A stretch of DNA of 22,797 bases from Chrysochromulina tobinii. Taxonomy: Eukaryota > Haptophyta > Prymnesiales > Chrysochromulinaceae. How positions within the stretch are numbered: the first letter of the stretch is position 1; every line of letters begins with the position of its first letter. Positions 8,434 to 16,962 of the stretch are shown piece after piece. The notes beneath the pieces are model-generated. The model saw only the letters and a list, made by a program, of their open reading frames with translations, searched no databases and was not told where the DNA came from. The stretch covers positions 1-22,797 of the forward strand of contig JWZX01001963.1 in the NCBI GenBank assembly GCA_001275005.1, read 5' to 3'. The translations under genes were made by a program, and so were the position numbers.

Positions 8434-8806
8434 TCGTGTCGCATCCATGCCAATTGATCCCATTGCATGGTTTGCGGCTGCCCCCGTGCCCGAATCTGTT
8501 CGATCGAGACGGTTCAACACACGACACAATGCCGAATGTACAACAGCTGACACAAATCTACACAGTAGTACAATTGTCTACTGAAGATTCTTAGAAGATT
8601 CACATTCTGGGGTACGAGCAAACTGACCGAGAGAGATCACACACAAAGAGAAGCAGGCAGCACGAAGCAGCACGCAGCAGAGCTCAACTAGGAAATATAA
8701 TAAATTGTCACTTGAGTCTCGTTTTATTGAAAAGGGTTTCGGGACCAGGCTGTGACACAGTACATTACGTGGCACTTTTCTCACGGCTTTTGTTTCACGG
8801 TATCAT
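8434..8806. other. Intergenic AT-richer spacer
   Basis: This 373-bp spacer is visibly richer in A and T than the genes. It holds a direct repeat gaagattc at 8583-8590 and 8594-8601, an aatataataaatt stretch near 8692-8704, and presumably the promoter of the downstream aminopeptidase. No coding frame is supported. Confidence 0.55.
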
Positions 8807-10264
8807 ATGCGGCTAATGTTCAGGTACACGAGAGGCCGTTCCGCATCGCTCTGGTTCGGGCCGCCGCGGTGCATGATGCGCAGATCGTACATGACGAGCG
8901 AGCCCGGCGGGCAGCTCGCGAGCGCGTACCGTGGCTTGATGCCTGGCATCAGTGCTGAGGAGTACCAAGCACGGCGGACACAGCTGGCTCACAGACTGCC
9001 ACCGGGTTCTCTCGCGCTCTTTCCGGCGAGGCCCCGCGGCTACATGTCGCACGACGTTCCTTTTCCGCACCACCAGGACACCGATCTGTCCTACTTGTGT
9101 GGCTTTCTGGAGCCGTCCTCGTTGCTTGCCGTCGTCAAGCCGGCCAGCGGCGGGTCGGCAAGGTGGAGACTGTTCGTGAAGCCAAGCTGCCCGGACGAGG
9201 CCATGTGGGACGGTCCACGCGCCGGCGTCGAGGGCGCGCAGCGCCACTTCCTGCCCGATGGCGATGCGCACGCGCTCCATGATGCACCCAAAGTTCTGCA
9301 CGCCGATCTGCACTCAGCCGCTGACAACGTTGCCGAGCTACTCTACGCTCCGAAGTACAACCCAGAGATCGACGCGCTGCTGCGCCCGATGCTCGACGCC
9401 GCAGCCAAGCAGCGTGTGACGCAGCCGCCGGACCGCTACACGCAGCCGCTCAGGCTGCGGAAATCGGCGGCCGAGCAGGCCTTGATGCGCCGCTCCGCCG
9501 CCGTGTGCACGAGCGCGATGAGGGACACCATGCAGATGAGCCGGAGTGCCGCGAGCAGGGGCATGAGCGAGGGGGTGCTCGCCGCCTCGTTTGAGTTCGG
9601 CATCAAACTCGGCGGCGCCGAGCGTCTCGCCTACCCATGCGTCGTCGCGGGCGGCGCGAATGCGGTCACGCTGCACTACATGCACAATGACGCCCCTCTA
9701 CGGCCTGAGTCGATGCTGCTGATGGATGCGGGCGCTTCCCTGCATGGGTACTGCTCCGACCTGACGCGCACGTGGCCACTTAACGGCCGCTACAGCGCGG
9801 AGCAGCGCGCCCTGTACGATGCAGTCCTCGACGTCAACGAGCGCATCATTGCCCGAGCTGTCGCCGACGGACAAACAACCCTCAATTCGCTCCATCGGCT
9901 CTCTATACAGTACACGTACGAGAACTTGATTGCGCTCGGCATCCTTCGTGCCGGCGATCGCCACGGGCTCAGACGTTGCCAGAGGTATTATCCGCATGCA
10001 ATCGGTCACTGGCTCGGCCTCGACGTGCACGACACGCCCGCGATTACCTCGAGCACGCCGCTTGAGGCGGGCATGGTCATCACCGTCGAGCCGGGGCTCT
10101 ACTTTCCCACCAACGATCCCGAGCTCCCCGATTGGTGCAAAGGGATCGGCATCCGCATCGAGGACGACGTCTTGGTACGCGCAGATGGCGCGCCCCCAGA
10201 GGTGCTGACTGCGAGTGCGCCCAAACGCGCCGCCGATGTCGAGGCACTCATGGCCGCGGCATGA
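8807..10264 (+). CDS. XPNPEP3: Xaa-Pro aminopeptidase, mitochondrial XPNPEP3/ICP55 type
   Basis: A 485-residue M24B metallopeptidase that removes an N-terminal residue ahead of proline, or in the ICP55 role trims mitochondrial proteins after presequence cleavage. The N terminus is rich in Arg, Ser and Met with no acidic residue in its first 31 positions (MRLMFRYTRGRSAS...), as in a mitochondrial presequence. The aminopeptidase-P N domain follows, with GYMSHDVPFPHHQDTDLSYL (78-97), CGFLEPSSLL and MWDGPRAG, hallmark strings of XPNPEP3. The catalytic 'pita-bread' domain has all five metal ligands in order: Asp307 (LLMDAGA), Asp318 (CSDLTRTW), His401 (HAIGHWLGLDVHD), Glu428 (TVEPGLY) and Glu452 (RIEDDVLV), plus the catalytic His397 and His408. 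It appears complete, intronless and active. The start is a true ATG. Confidence 0.95.
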   Translation: MRLMFRYTRGRSASLWFGPPRCMMRRSYMTSEPGGQLASAYRGLMPGISAEEYQARRTQLAHRLPPGSLALFPARPRGYMSHDVPFPHHQDTDLSYLCGFLEPSSLLAVVKPASGGSARWRLFVKPSCPDEAMWDGPRAGVEGAQRHFLPDGDAHALHDAPKVLHADLHSAADNVAELLYAPKYNPEIDALLRPMLDAAAKQRVTQPPDRYTQPLRLRKSAAEQALMRRSAAVCTSAMRDTMQMSRSAASRGMSEGVLAASFEFGIKLGGAERLAYPCVVAGGANAVTLHYMHNDAPLRPESMLLMDAGASLHGYCSDLTRTWPLNGRYSAEQRALYDAVLDVNERIIARAVADGQTTLNSLHRLSIQYTYENLIALGILRAGDRHGLRRCQRYYPHAIGHWLGLDVHDTPAITSSTPLEAGMVITVEPGLYFPTNDPELPDWCKGIGIRIEDDVLVRADGAPPEVLTASAPKRAADVEALMAAA

Positions 10265-10353
10265 CGTCGCGAACGGACTGAGAGGGTGAAAGCCAGGGGC
10301 GTATAATGTAAACTATGTGTGCGCTGGACAAGTATGTGATTCGTCCACCGCTT

Positions 10354-10423
10354 TTCGAAAGTGTCAAGTCAAGTCAAGTCAAGTGACGTTGACTTGACTT
10401 GACTTGACTTGACTTCGAAAGTG
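10354..10423. repeat. 21-bp hairpin of TCAAG/CTTGA pentamers inside a 10-bp direct repeat
   Basis: The left arm at 10363-10383 is G followed by four TCAAG units. The right arm at 10393-10413 is its perfect reverse complement. The 9-nt loop is tgacgttga. The structure sits between two copies of ttcgaaagtg (10354-10363 and 10414-10423), which look like a target-site duplication around a 50-bp insert. It lies about 90 bp after the aminopeptidase stop and 36 bp before the start of the cysteine-rich frame. It may be a tiny mobile element, a slippage product, or a regulatory stem-loop in a transcript. Confidence 0.9.
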
Positions 10424-10458
10424 CCCAAAAGGACGCGACGTGTGAAAGTAGGGCAGGG

Positions 10459-10764
10459 ATGGCTGCCACTGCTGCTCTTGTGACCATGCTCGCTTTGGCC
10501 TTCGAGGAAGGCTGCGGTGACGGCTATATGTGCACCATAGGGCCATCGGATAAGCAAGGATATGCATATGGATGCGCGCCGATCTCGAACATGTCTCACA
10601 TGGTCTGCTGCAGCACGGGGCAGCCGGATGTGAGCAAGTGGTGCAACAATACTGATCCGGACCTTTTGCCCTTCTGTCCCGGTGGCGGCATGCCAGAAGG
10701 TGAAGGCTGCGTCAGGATGGTGGCCGCGGCCGAGGACGCTGGACTGCCGGGAAAAGCGCACTAA
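10459..10764 (+). CDS. Small cysteine-rich protein, possibly secreted
   Basis: A 101-residue ATG-started frame. The first 15 residues (MAATAALVTMLALAF) form a hydrophobic core that could be a signal peptide or part of a longer leader, although it lacks the usual basic N terminus. The rest has eight cysteines at 19, 25, 39, 50, 51, 62, 73 and 84, including a CC pair, and many Gly and Pro residues (GCGDGYMC, MVCCSTGQ, KWCNN, PFCPGGG, GEGC). An even number of spaced cysteines suggests a disulfide-bonded extracellular or lumenal protein. I recognise no family. The codon use resembles neighbouring real genes. It could also be the 3' exon of a longer gene. It converges on the m5C methyltransferase gene with 119 bp between stops. 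Confidence 0.5.
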   Translation: MAATAALVTMLALAFEEGCGDGYMCTIGPSDKQGYAYGCAPISNMSHMVCCSTGQPDVSKWCNNTDPDLLPFCPGGGMPEGEGCVRMVAAAEDAGLPGKAH

Positions 10765-10883
10765 CATTTTTGGACCGCAGCACGTTCGACGAGTTGTGTT
10801 AGAGTGTGCGAGTCTGCAGTCTCTCTCCACATACCGATGAGATCATGTGTCCAGTACTCGTTCCGAATTCGCTTGCACATCCT

Positions 10884-12500
10884 CTAGACGACTCGCCAAC
10901 GCGCAATGAAGAAGCCGTCTGGACTGGCGTGCGGACCGTGCCTGTGCGGCCAGAGCGTGCGAAAGTGTGTGCGGCCAGGCTCCTCATGACGCCCTGGTGT
11001 TTGCCCTACTGCAAACGGCCAGGGCACGATGCGGCCGGCGCACTCGGCCTCAAAGGCAGTGGCGACCTCTTCGTTCTCGCGCGCATCCAGCGCGCACGTG
11101 GCGTAGACCAACGCGCCGCCGCGTCGCGTGAGAGCGACTCCTTGCCGGAGCAGTCGCCGCTGCAGGATGGGCAGCGCTTGCCGTTCTCGCCCCTGCGCGA
11201 CACCACTCCAGAGACCGCTCCAGCGCAGACCCGGGTGACGGCGAAGCGCCCCGCTTGAGGAGCAAGGCGCGTCGACCAGCACCACGTCGTGCCCGTGAGG
11301 AGCAGACGCTCGCGAGGCTTCGACCAAAACCTCGTCGAGGACCGCGTCGTCCCGAGCGTCGAGGACCGCGTCGTCGCGAGCGTCGAGGACCGCGTCGTCG
11401 CGAGAGTGCGCCCTGCCGTCCGTGGCCACTGTATGCACCCAGGTTGCCACGTGTGCACGCTGAGCGGAGGCCCGCAGCGCAGCGAGGCGGCTAGGGACCA
11501 CGTCGTGCGCCAGCACGTGCCCTGTGGGGCCCACGAGTGCCGCTAACGCGAGCGTCTTGCCGCCGTTGCCCGCGCAGAGGTCGAGTACCTTATCGCCAGC
11601 GACCGCCTCGCATGCCAGGGAGATGCACTGGGATCCCTCATCCTGCACCTCGAAGCAGCCCTGTTGCCATGCGTCCAAGTTCCACACGCTCCCGCCCCAG
11701 GCGGCCCGTCCTTGACGAGCGCCATCCTGAGCGCCATCCTGAGCGCCATCCTGAGCGCCATCGAGCAGTATCGCCCAAGGAGAGAGGGTGCCCGTGCGGC
11801 AGCTGATACCTTCAGCTCGCAATCGGGCGGTCAAGGTTGATGGATGCGCGATTGCTCGGTTAGTGCGCAGTGTCACAGGGGCTGGCTGCGCTAAAGCACG
11901 GCCGAGGGCCTCGACCTCGCTGAGACCATCCTCAGAATCGGCGCTCCCTCGCCCCAGCATGGAAACCCACTGCCGCACCAGCCCGCACGGAAGTGAGTAC
12001 TTCGCTGCGACGCGCGGGACCGCAGCCGACGGCCAGTAAATGTCGCTTGCCGGGTCGAGTGCAGCGAGTGCGGATAAACTCGCAGAGTGGAGCCCGATGT
12101 GCTCTGCTGGCAGCGTCGCTCGCATCGCCTCATGTGAGCAGCGGTGCGGCCGCTCGTGCAACAGGAAGAGCGCGAGGAGATGTGCGGTCGCAAGATAGCG
12201 TCGATCCTCTGATGATGTTCCGGCTGAGTGCCGCTGAACGCGTGCCGCTGCAAGCAGCTGCGCGAGTCGCGCGCGCAGCACAGTAGTGCCAAAAATGGAT
12301 GAGGCGACGGCGGCACGAGCATCTGCGTCACTCAGCAGCCCGTCGCGTGTGCCCTCACGAAGAGCGAGTTTGACGGCACTCTCAACGTCAAGTTTTCCGT
12401 GCAGCGCGGCATGCGTGGCTCGAAGGGCGAGAAGTGCGGCGGGTGAAGGCGTGAGGAGACTGGTCGGAGGTGCGAGAGGAAGGGACTTCATCTTGTTCAT
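10884..12500 (-). CDS. RsmB/NSUN-type RNA cytosine-C5 methyltransferase
   Basis: A 538-residue enzyme that should transfer a methyl group from SAM to C5 of a cytosine in rRNA or tRNA; the exact RNA is not predictable here. The N-terminal half is helical, like the NusB-like part of RsmB (about 20-170). The catalytic part has QDEGSQ (286-291), motif I DLCAGNGGKT (307-316), motif IV VDAPCSSSG with Cys413, motif VI YATCALDARENEEV with Cys469, and the C-terminal DGFFIARWR. Both cysteines used in this mechanism are present, so it should be active. Two in-frame minisatellites lengthen it: a DGAQ repeat (248-262) and a DDAVLDAR repeat (368-391), both at positions where the family has loops. The start is an ATG at 12500; a second ATG three codons in is also possible. 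Confidence 0.92.
   Translation of the reverse strand: MNKMKSLPLAPPTSLLTPSPAALLALRATHAALHGKLDVESAVKLALREGTRDGLLSDADARAAVASSIFGTTVLRARLAQLLAAARVQRHSAGTSSEDRRYLATAHLLALFLLHERPHRCSHEAMRATLPAEHIGLHSASLSALAALDPASDIYWPSAAVPRVAAKYSLPCGLVRQWVSMLGRGSADSEDGLSEVEALGRALAQPAPVTLRTNRAIAHPSTLTARLRAEGISCRTGTLSPWAILLDGAQDGAQDGAQDGARQGRAAWGGSVWNLDAWQQGCFEVQDEGSQCISLACEAVAGDKVLDLCAGNGGKTLALAALVGPTGHVLAHDVVPSRLAALRASAQRAHVATWVHTVATDGRAHSRDDAVLDARDDAVLDARDDAVLDEVLVEASRASAPHGHDVVLVDAPCSSSGALRRHPGLRWSGLWSGVAQGRERQALPILQRRLLRQGVALTRRGGALVYATCALDARENEEVATAFEAECAGRIVPWPFAVGQTPGRHEEPGRTHFRTLWPHRHGPHASPDGFFIARWRVV
11334..11405. repeat. 24-bp tandem repeat inside the m5C methyltransferase gene
   Basis: Three units of gtcgaggaccgcgtcgtcgc plus four more bases occupy 11334-11357, 11358-11381 and 11382-11405, with only a couple of mismatches. 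They encode the 8-residue repeat DDAVLDAR and keep the frame. The near identity suggests recent expansion. Confidence 0.9.
11717..11764. repeat. 12-bp tandem repeat inside the m5C methyltransferase gene
   Basis: Three perfect units of gagcgccatcct (11717-11752) and a fourth with two changed bases (11753-11764). They encode repeated DGAQ on the minus strand just before the catalytic domain, without disturbing the frame. Confidence 0.9.
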
Positions 12501-12691
12501 TCACAGTGAATAAAAACAACACTTGATCGACACAAGGCACCGGCTCACGCTGGCGTCCGGTTTCACCCGTTCGGCCGTCTGGATAGGCTCATGTAAGTCA
12601 AACTTCGACAGTATGAGCGCACTCCGAGGCACGGTGGCCAGCGCATCCGCGAGGAATTTTGTTTCGTCGGGCCCGGGGAATCGGACTGGGT
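12501..12691. promoter_or_regulatory. Divergent promoter, m5C methyltransferase / VPxG protein
   Basis: A 191-bp gap between oppositely oriented start codons. An AT-rich patch (aataaaaacaac, near 12509-12520) lies close to the methyltransferase start. An upstream ATG at 12614 is out of frame with the VPxG protein. Confidence 0.55.
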
Positions 12692-13553
12692 ATGGTGTGT
12701 CTCCAAGTGACCATTCCGGCCGGCCTCTCGCCCGGCGACACGATGATGGTGCAGAGTTGCGGCCAGGAGTTTGCCATCACGGTACCTGACGGCGTGCATG
12801 GCGGCTGTTTGTTGGACGTCGACGTGCCGATAGATGAGGGCAATTTGGGCGGAGGAGCGCCGCCGTCGTCACCATCGTCGGTTATCGTTGTCGTGCCAAA
12901 CGGCTGCTACGAGGGCGATGAGTTCACCGTCGCCTTCAACGAGCGCGAGTTCAACGTCTGTGTACCGCTCGGTTGCAAGGGCGGGGACGAGATCGAGCTC
13001 GAGGTGCCCCATGACGAGGAGGAGCTGGCGCAACAGCGGCCGCCAGAGGGGCCAGAGCAGCTGTTGGGCATGCGCGCCATGGTCTGCGGCCTCGTCAGCA
13101 ATACGCTGCTCAACTCGAGAAAGGGTACCCTGGTGAGTTACGACGCCTCCACCATGCTGTTCCGCCTGGCCATCGACAGCATGTATCCACACGTCTTCAT
13201 CCGGAGGGAGAATCTTCTGCCGCTGCCGTGGGAGGAGGAGCCAGACGACTCGAACAACGAGGAGCCAGTGCAGGCGCCGCCCGCAGGGATCCACTACGTC
13301 GGCGATCGCGTTCTCGTGGAACGCTCCAATGGGCGAAAGAGCCTCGCGACGGTGGTGGAGTATGACGAGGGCTTCGAGACGTTCACAGTTGACGTGGGCA
13401 ACGGCATCCTCAAGTACGGTGTCGAGGAGAGCTACATTACACCGCATGAGACGTCGCGCGAGTGGGTGGGGCCAGCGCACAGGGTGAACGGCGCGTGGCA
13501 GGGCTTTTTTGTGGGGCGGCGGGTGCGAATCTCTAAAGCGATAATAGCGCGCA

Positions 13554-13585
<32 letters not shown>

Positions 13586-13720
13586 CGAGACGGAACTGTG
13601 GCAGGCTTTGTGGGCGAAAGTGGCACATATATCATCACGATGGACAGCGGCGTTGTGCGGCGCGACGTGCCCTTCGGAGCAATCATAGTGCCGTTCCATA
13701 TGCGAGGGCAGGCGCACTAA
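12692..13720 (+). CDS. VPxGxxxGD-repeat protein with SH3/Tudor-like barrel modules
   Basis: A 342-residue protein starting at the first in-frame ATG (12692); the frame reaches slightly upstream only from a TTG. It opens with two copies of a beta-rich repeat: VTIPAGLSPGD...FAITVPDGVHGG (6-38) and VVVPNGCYEGDEF...FNVCVPLGCKGGDEIELEVP (66-106). This 'VP.G...G' repeat is known to me from many uncharacterised algal and stramenopile proteins. Three short modules follow that look like small barrels of SH3, KOW or Tudor type: GMRAMVCGL...GTLVSYD (126-178), YVGDRVLVERSNGRKSLATV (202-221 onward) and FVGRRVRISK...GTVAGFVGES (273-325). The last is interrupted by a run of ten Asp. This layout suggests a binding or scaffold protein, not an enzyme. 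The function is unknown. Confidence 0.8.
13556..13585. repeat. (GAC)10 trinucleotide repeat, poly-Asp
   Basis: Ten perfect gac triplets in frame encode ten consecutive aspartates within the third barrel-like module of the VPxG protein. Such a pure run is prone to length change. Confidence 0.95.
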
Positions 13721-14925
13721 CGTCGTCATGTGTAGAGCACTCAGCACACCATCCGTGATCCGATCCAATTTCATCGTTTGGAGGTTTACTACTGGCAGCC
13801 CTATGGTGACCGAAACCCCTGGTTGCCTAATACGGTCAGATGGTGAAACCCTGCGAGGTCAGTGACGCAACTTCGACGTGACCGTTTCCCGCACTTTCCA
13901 GTGACAGGTCACAGCCGAGGAGCAGTGTCTGACTTAAGTCTGACTAAACCGTGTCGGCGCCGCGCGATGCCGCGCCCTGAAACCGTCTCCCACACCATCG
14001 ACGAGACGACGACCATGCCGCCACACGAACCGAACGAAAGCGTGTGACACGTCGCGTTCATCGTCTCGGAGGTATATTGATAATCCCCGCGGCGCTATTC
14101 GTGGCGCGGAGGCGCGCCGCGCTGCGCGCTCGACGGCCGCGGGCCGGGGACGAGCCGCGCGGAGCCCGCGGCCCCGCGCCAGCGCCACCGCGGGCCCATG
14201 GCCGCGTAGTTTGTACGTTATTTTTAGCCAAAATTTTAGGCTTTACGTGGCCGTCGAGCCGCTTCCGGTTCCGCGGTCGCGCCGCAGTGCTTTGCCTTTT
14301 CGATAAGGCTACCCGGCCGCGCGATAGACCGCGCCGTACCGCGCTTACGGTCATGAGCTTAGCACCGCGGCGGGCTACCCGATCGCGGCGCGGCCAGGTC
14401 CGGTCGTGCACGCGGGTACTAGCGTACTACGCGCATCGGGTACGCGACGTTATACGCTCGCAGGCCAGGGTACGCGTCCCGATATGTATACCCGTACTGG
14501 ACATATCCTATACGGAGCGGCGACAGGTACCACGGCACTGGGAGGAGCGGAGGGCGGAGCTCGGAGGTCCCGTCCACGATCCTCGGCTACGCGCGACGCA
14601 TCATGCCCGGGCGACAGGGACGCGGATGCCCGTCGAAGACGAATGCCATCGTCGATCGTGGTAGATCGTGGGTACGTGAGATGCGTCCGCGCGTAGGGCC
14701 GTGTAGCGTACATGCCCCACCTCTGAGCTCCTCGCGCAGACCGCCCCATCTGAGCTCTGCGACCGCCCCTCCACGTTCCTGCGGCGGAAAAGGGTCTTGG
14801 GTGTATGCAGACGGCGCACCGCACAACCCTTCGACCCCTTGCCGCTACTTCCGCCGCCGTGTCGTCTGGTGTGCCGATCGCCTGTGCGCTGTGGCCGATG
14901 CGAGATGCGTCGGGGATCGGGGATC
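13721..14925. other. Gene-less 1.2-kb stretch with unusual composition
   Basis: This stretch separates two convergent genes. I see no convincing gene on either strand; open frames here, such as 14044-14664 on the plus strand, are Arg-rich and low in recognisable motifs. From about 14080 to 14530 the sequence is extremely CpG-rich yet also rich in TA steps and gtac/tacg strings (gggtac recurs), unlike the coding regions. Imperfect direct repeats occur later: gatcgtgg twice near 14655-14671, and ctgagctc with a following gaccgcccc-like string twice between 14723 and 14768. It could be a decayed insertion or an unannotated non-coding transcript. Confidence 0.45.
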
Positions 14926-16962
14926 TCAGCGCACCACAAAGCAATGCGGGTCGGTTGCATGCGTGAGCGCTGCACGCACAGCGGTCCGCGCAGCGACGGC
15001 ATCGTCCACGCGATAGCGCATGGCCGAGCCGCGTCGCTTGGGCCCGCCCATCAAGCGGGCCACGATAGCCGTCGATCCGCCGGCTGCCCCGCATCCCCTC
15101 ATGTCCGTCACAAAAGATGCGAGCCGCCAGTTGATTAAGGGATTGCAGCTGGCCGGGAGATCGTCGTCATAGCTCTGTGGCTCACCGAGATTGGCAATCG
15201 ATCGTCCATCGCCTTCTTCGCCGTCCGTCTTGCCGTCGGGCGTAGGTGGCTCGGCCCACGTGTTGAAGAGCAGCACGAGGCGGCGAATATCAGCCTCCTC
15301 AGCCTCCTCCTCGCCCTCCTCCTCCTCGCCCTCCTCCTCCTCGCCCTCCTCCTCGCCCTCCTCTTCGCCCTCCTCCTCGCCCTCATCGTCGTCCTCCTCG
15401 CCCTCCTCCTTGCCCTCGTCCTCGCCCTCGTCCTCGCCCTCCTCCTCTCCCTCCTTCTCGCCCTCTTCTTTGCCCTCCACGCCCTCATCGTTCTCCTCCT
15501 CGCCCTCCTCATCCACGTCCTCATCTCCTTCGCCAATGTACTCACGCGCCGGCCTTGGCACTCCGTGCACCCACGAGCCACAAAAGCGGAGGAGCCGGCC
15601 GCCCACCGCAGGCACCGTGAAGATGCGCGCACCGGCCTCTTCGGCACCATTGCCACCAGCCGCGCCACCAGCCGCGCCACCGCCGTCCTCGCTGCTTGCG
15701 GCTTCCCCTCGGGGCCGCCAGAGCACTGTCGGCCCGCGCACTTCAGGCGGCACATCGAGGTAAAGAACGTGGGCCGACGTTGGATGACGCAGCACACCGC
15801 GCTCGACGAGGCCGCCCTCATCGCAGTCAAAGTGCGCGGGGATCGAGCCCCAGCGAGGCCGTCCCCAGTACTCAACGTACCGCGAGTTGTCGCCCAGTGC
15901 ATCCAGCATGCTCTCGATCGCGCGCTCCTGCGCATTTCGCGGCTGTGCCGCTTTGCGGTCGTACAGCGCCCACCGGATGGGTCGCGTCGCGGCGAGGCGT
16001 GCGCGCGTGGACTCGTCGAGTACCTCATCGAAGACGGCCGGCGCACGAGCAAGTCCAGCAGCTGAGCCGGCGACCAACTCGGCGCCTATCCCTCGGGCTC
16101 TCTTGCTCGCGCCTGCACCCGCGCTGGTAGAAGTCGACCCGCAGGCGGCTGCTGCAGGCGGGCGAGGGGGCGCCTTGTACCATGTCGTGAGGCTGACGGC
16201 GCCGGGTGCATGCACGGTGGCCCTATGCGCCTCCGGCGCGATGAGTGTCAGCTGGCCAAGTGAAGGGCTCAGTGTGCATGCAACCATCTGAACGGCGGGC
16301 GCAGCGCCGCTCCGCGCGCGCTTTTTGCCGGAGCTCAGTGCTGCCTCCGCGGGTGGCATCACCACTCGAAGCGCCTCGCTGCCCAGCTTATCAAGCGTAA
16401 GTACCGCAGTCAGCAGCAGCGGCTCCGTGTCCGCGATGGCCGGACAGCCCTCGCTCCCACAGTGCCAGCGCTCGGTGAGCTCGCCTTGGCCAAGGGAGGC
16501 CCTCGGCAGGCCGGCTTGCACGACGTCCGTGTGGCCACGAGCGCGAAGTGCGGCGCGTGCGGCCCTTTCGCTCGCCGAGATCGCGGCACTGATGGCTCCT
16601 GCGAGGCGGCAGTCAATCGCACGAAGCACTGCCAACACCGACTCGTCGATGTGGATGGCTTCGCAGGCTCCCGGACTAGCGTTGGGCGAGTCCGGATTTG
16701 CGAACACGCACGAGATGGACGCCTCGTCGCGCAGTAACTCGCAAGCATGGGCGGCCCTGCGCGCCTCCTGTCGTTTGAGCACCGGCTTGGCGAGCATGGC
16801 GACGCCTTGGTGTGCGAGGGCCTCAGGAACGCCAGCATCGTCTACTGCCTTCATCTTTGCGAAGGACTTCGCGTTTGGCCGCAAAGGATGCTGCTCCTCA
16901 TCCGTCTCGCTCGCATCGCTCGCATCGCCTGCCTCATCGGGCGTCGCATCGCGCTTCGGCAT
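14926..16962 (-). CDS. 2OG-Fe(II) oxygenase-like protein with long acidic insert
   Basis: A 678-residue protein (ATG at 16962). Its C-terminal half is a double-stranded beta-helix oxygenase of the 2-oxoglutarate/Fe(II) type. The HxD iron ligands are His377 and Asp379 in IPAHFDCDEGG; strands follow in HPTSAHVLYLDVPPEVRGP; the distal His466 is in FCGSWVHGVPRP; and the 2OG-binding arginine is probably Arg560 or Arg561 in RRLVLLFNTW. Between the distal His and this Arg lies an 81-residue insert of almost only Glu, Gly and Asp (477-557). All three iron ligands are present, so catalysis is possible; the substrate is unknown. The N-terminal half is Ala-rich with the acidic start MPKRDATPDE and a basic patch KKRARSG (213-219) that could act as a nuclear signal. 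After the core comes a Cys-containing C-terminal tail. It is divergent from NDUFA5. Confidence 0.82.
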   Translation of the reverse strand: MPKRDATPDEAGDASDASETDEEQHPLRPNAKSFAKMKAVDDAGVPEALAHQGVAMLAKPVLKRQEARRAAHACELLRDEASISCVFANPDSPNASPGACEAIHIDESVLAVLRAIDCRLAGAISAAISASERAARAALRARGHTDVVQAGLPRASLGQGELTERWHCGSEGCPAIADTEPLLLTAVLTLDKLGSEALRVVMPPAEAALSSGKKRARSGAAPAVQMVACTLSPSLGQLTLIAPEAHRATVHAPGAVSLTTWYKAPPRPPAAAACGSTSTSAGAGASKRARGIGAELVAGSAAGLARAPAVFDEVLDESTRARLAATRPIRWALYDRKAAQPRNAQERAIESMLDALGDNSRYVEYWGRPRWGSIPAHFDCDEGGLVERGVLRHPTSAHVLYLDVPPEVRGPTVLWRPRGEAASSEDGGGAAGGAAGGNGAEEAGARIFTVPAVGGRLLRFCGSWVHGVPRPAREYIGEGDEDVDEEGEEENDEGVEGKEEGEKEGEEEGEDEGEDEGKEEGEEDDDEGEEEGEEEGEEEGEEEEGEEEEGEEEAEEADIRRLVLLFNTWAEPPTPDGKTDGEEGDGRSIANLGEPQSYDDDLPASCNPLINWRLASFVTDMRGCGAAGGSTAIVARLMGGPKRRGSAMRYRVDDAVAARTAVRAALTHATDPHCFVVR
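15292..15534. repeat. GAG/GGC-rich low-complexity tract encoding (E/G/D)n
   Basis: About 243 bp of near-perfect cct/cgc/ctc triplets on the plus strand, encoding EEGEEE-type sequence on the minus strand. It has mixed 9- to 12-bp periods and is entirely in frame, forming the insert of the oxygenase. Confidence 0.92.

Noticed and set aside
10363-10413. The hairpin as an intrinsic bacterial-type terminator
   Set aside because: The genes are eukaryotic, the stem is not followed by a T run, and its pentamer make-up points to a repeat origin.
14044-14664. A 206-codon plus-strand frame as a gene in the gene-less island
   Set aside because: The translation is Arg-rich and without motifs, and frames of this length arise by chance at this GC content.
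15191-15763. A Ser/Pro-repeat plus-strand frame (SPSSSPSS type)
   Set aside because: It is the antisense reading of the Glu/Gly tract, and the oxygenase motifs on both sides fix the minus strand as coding.
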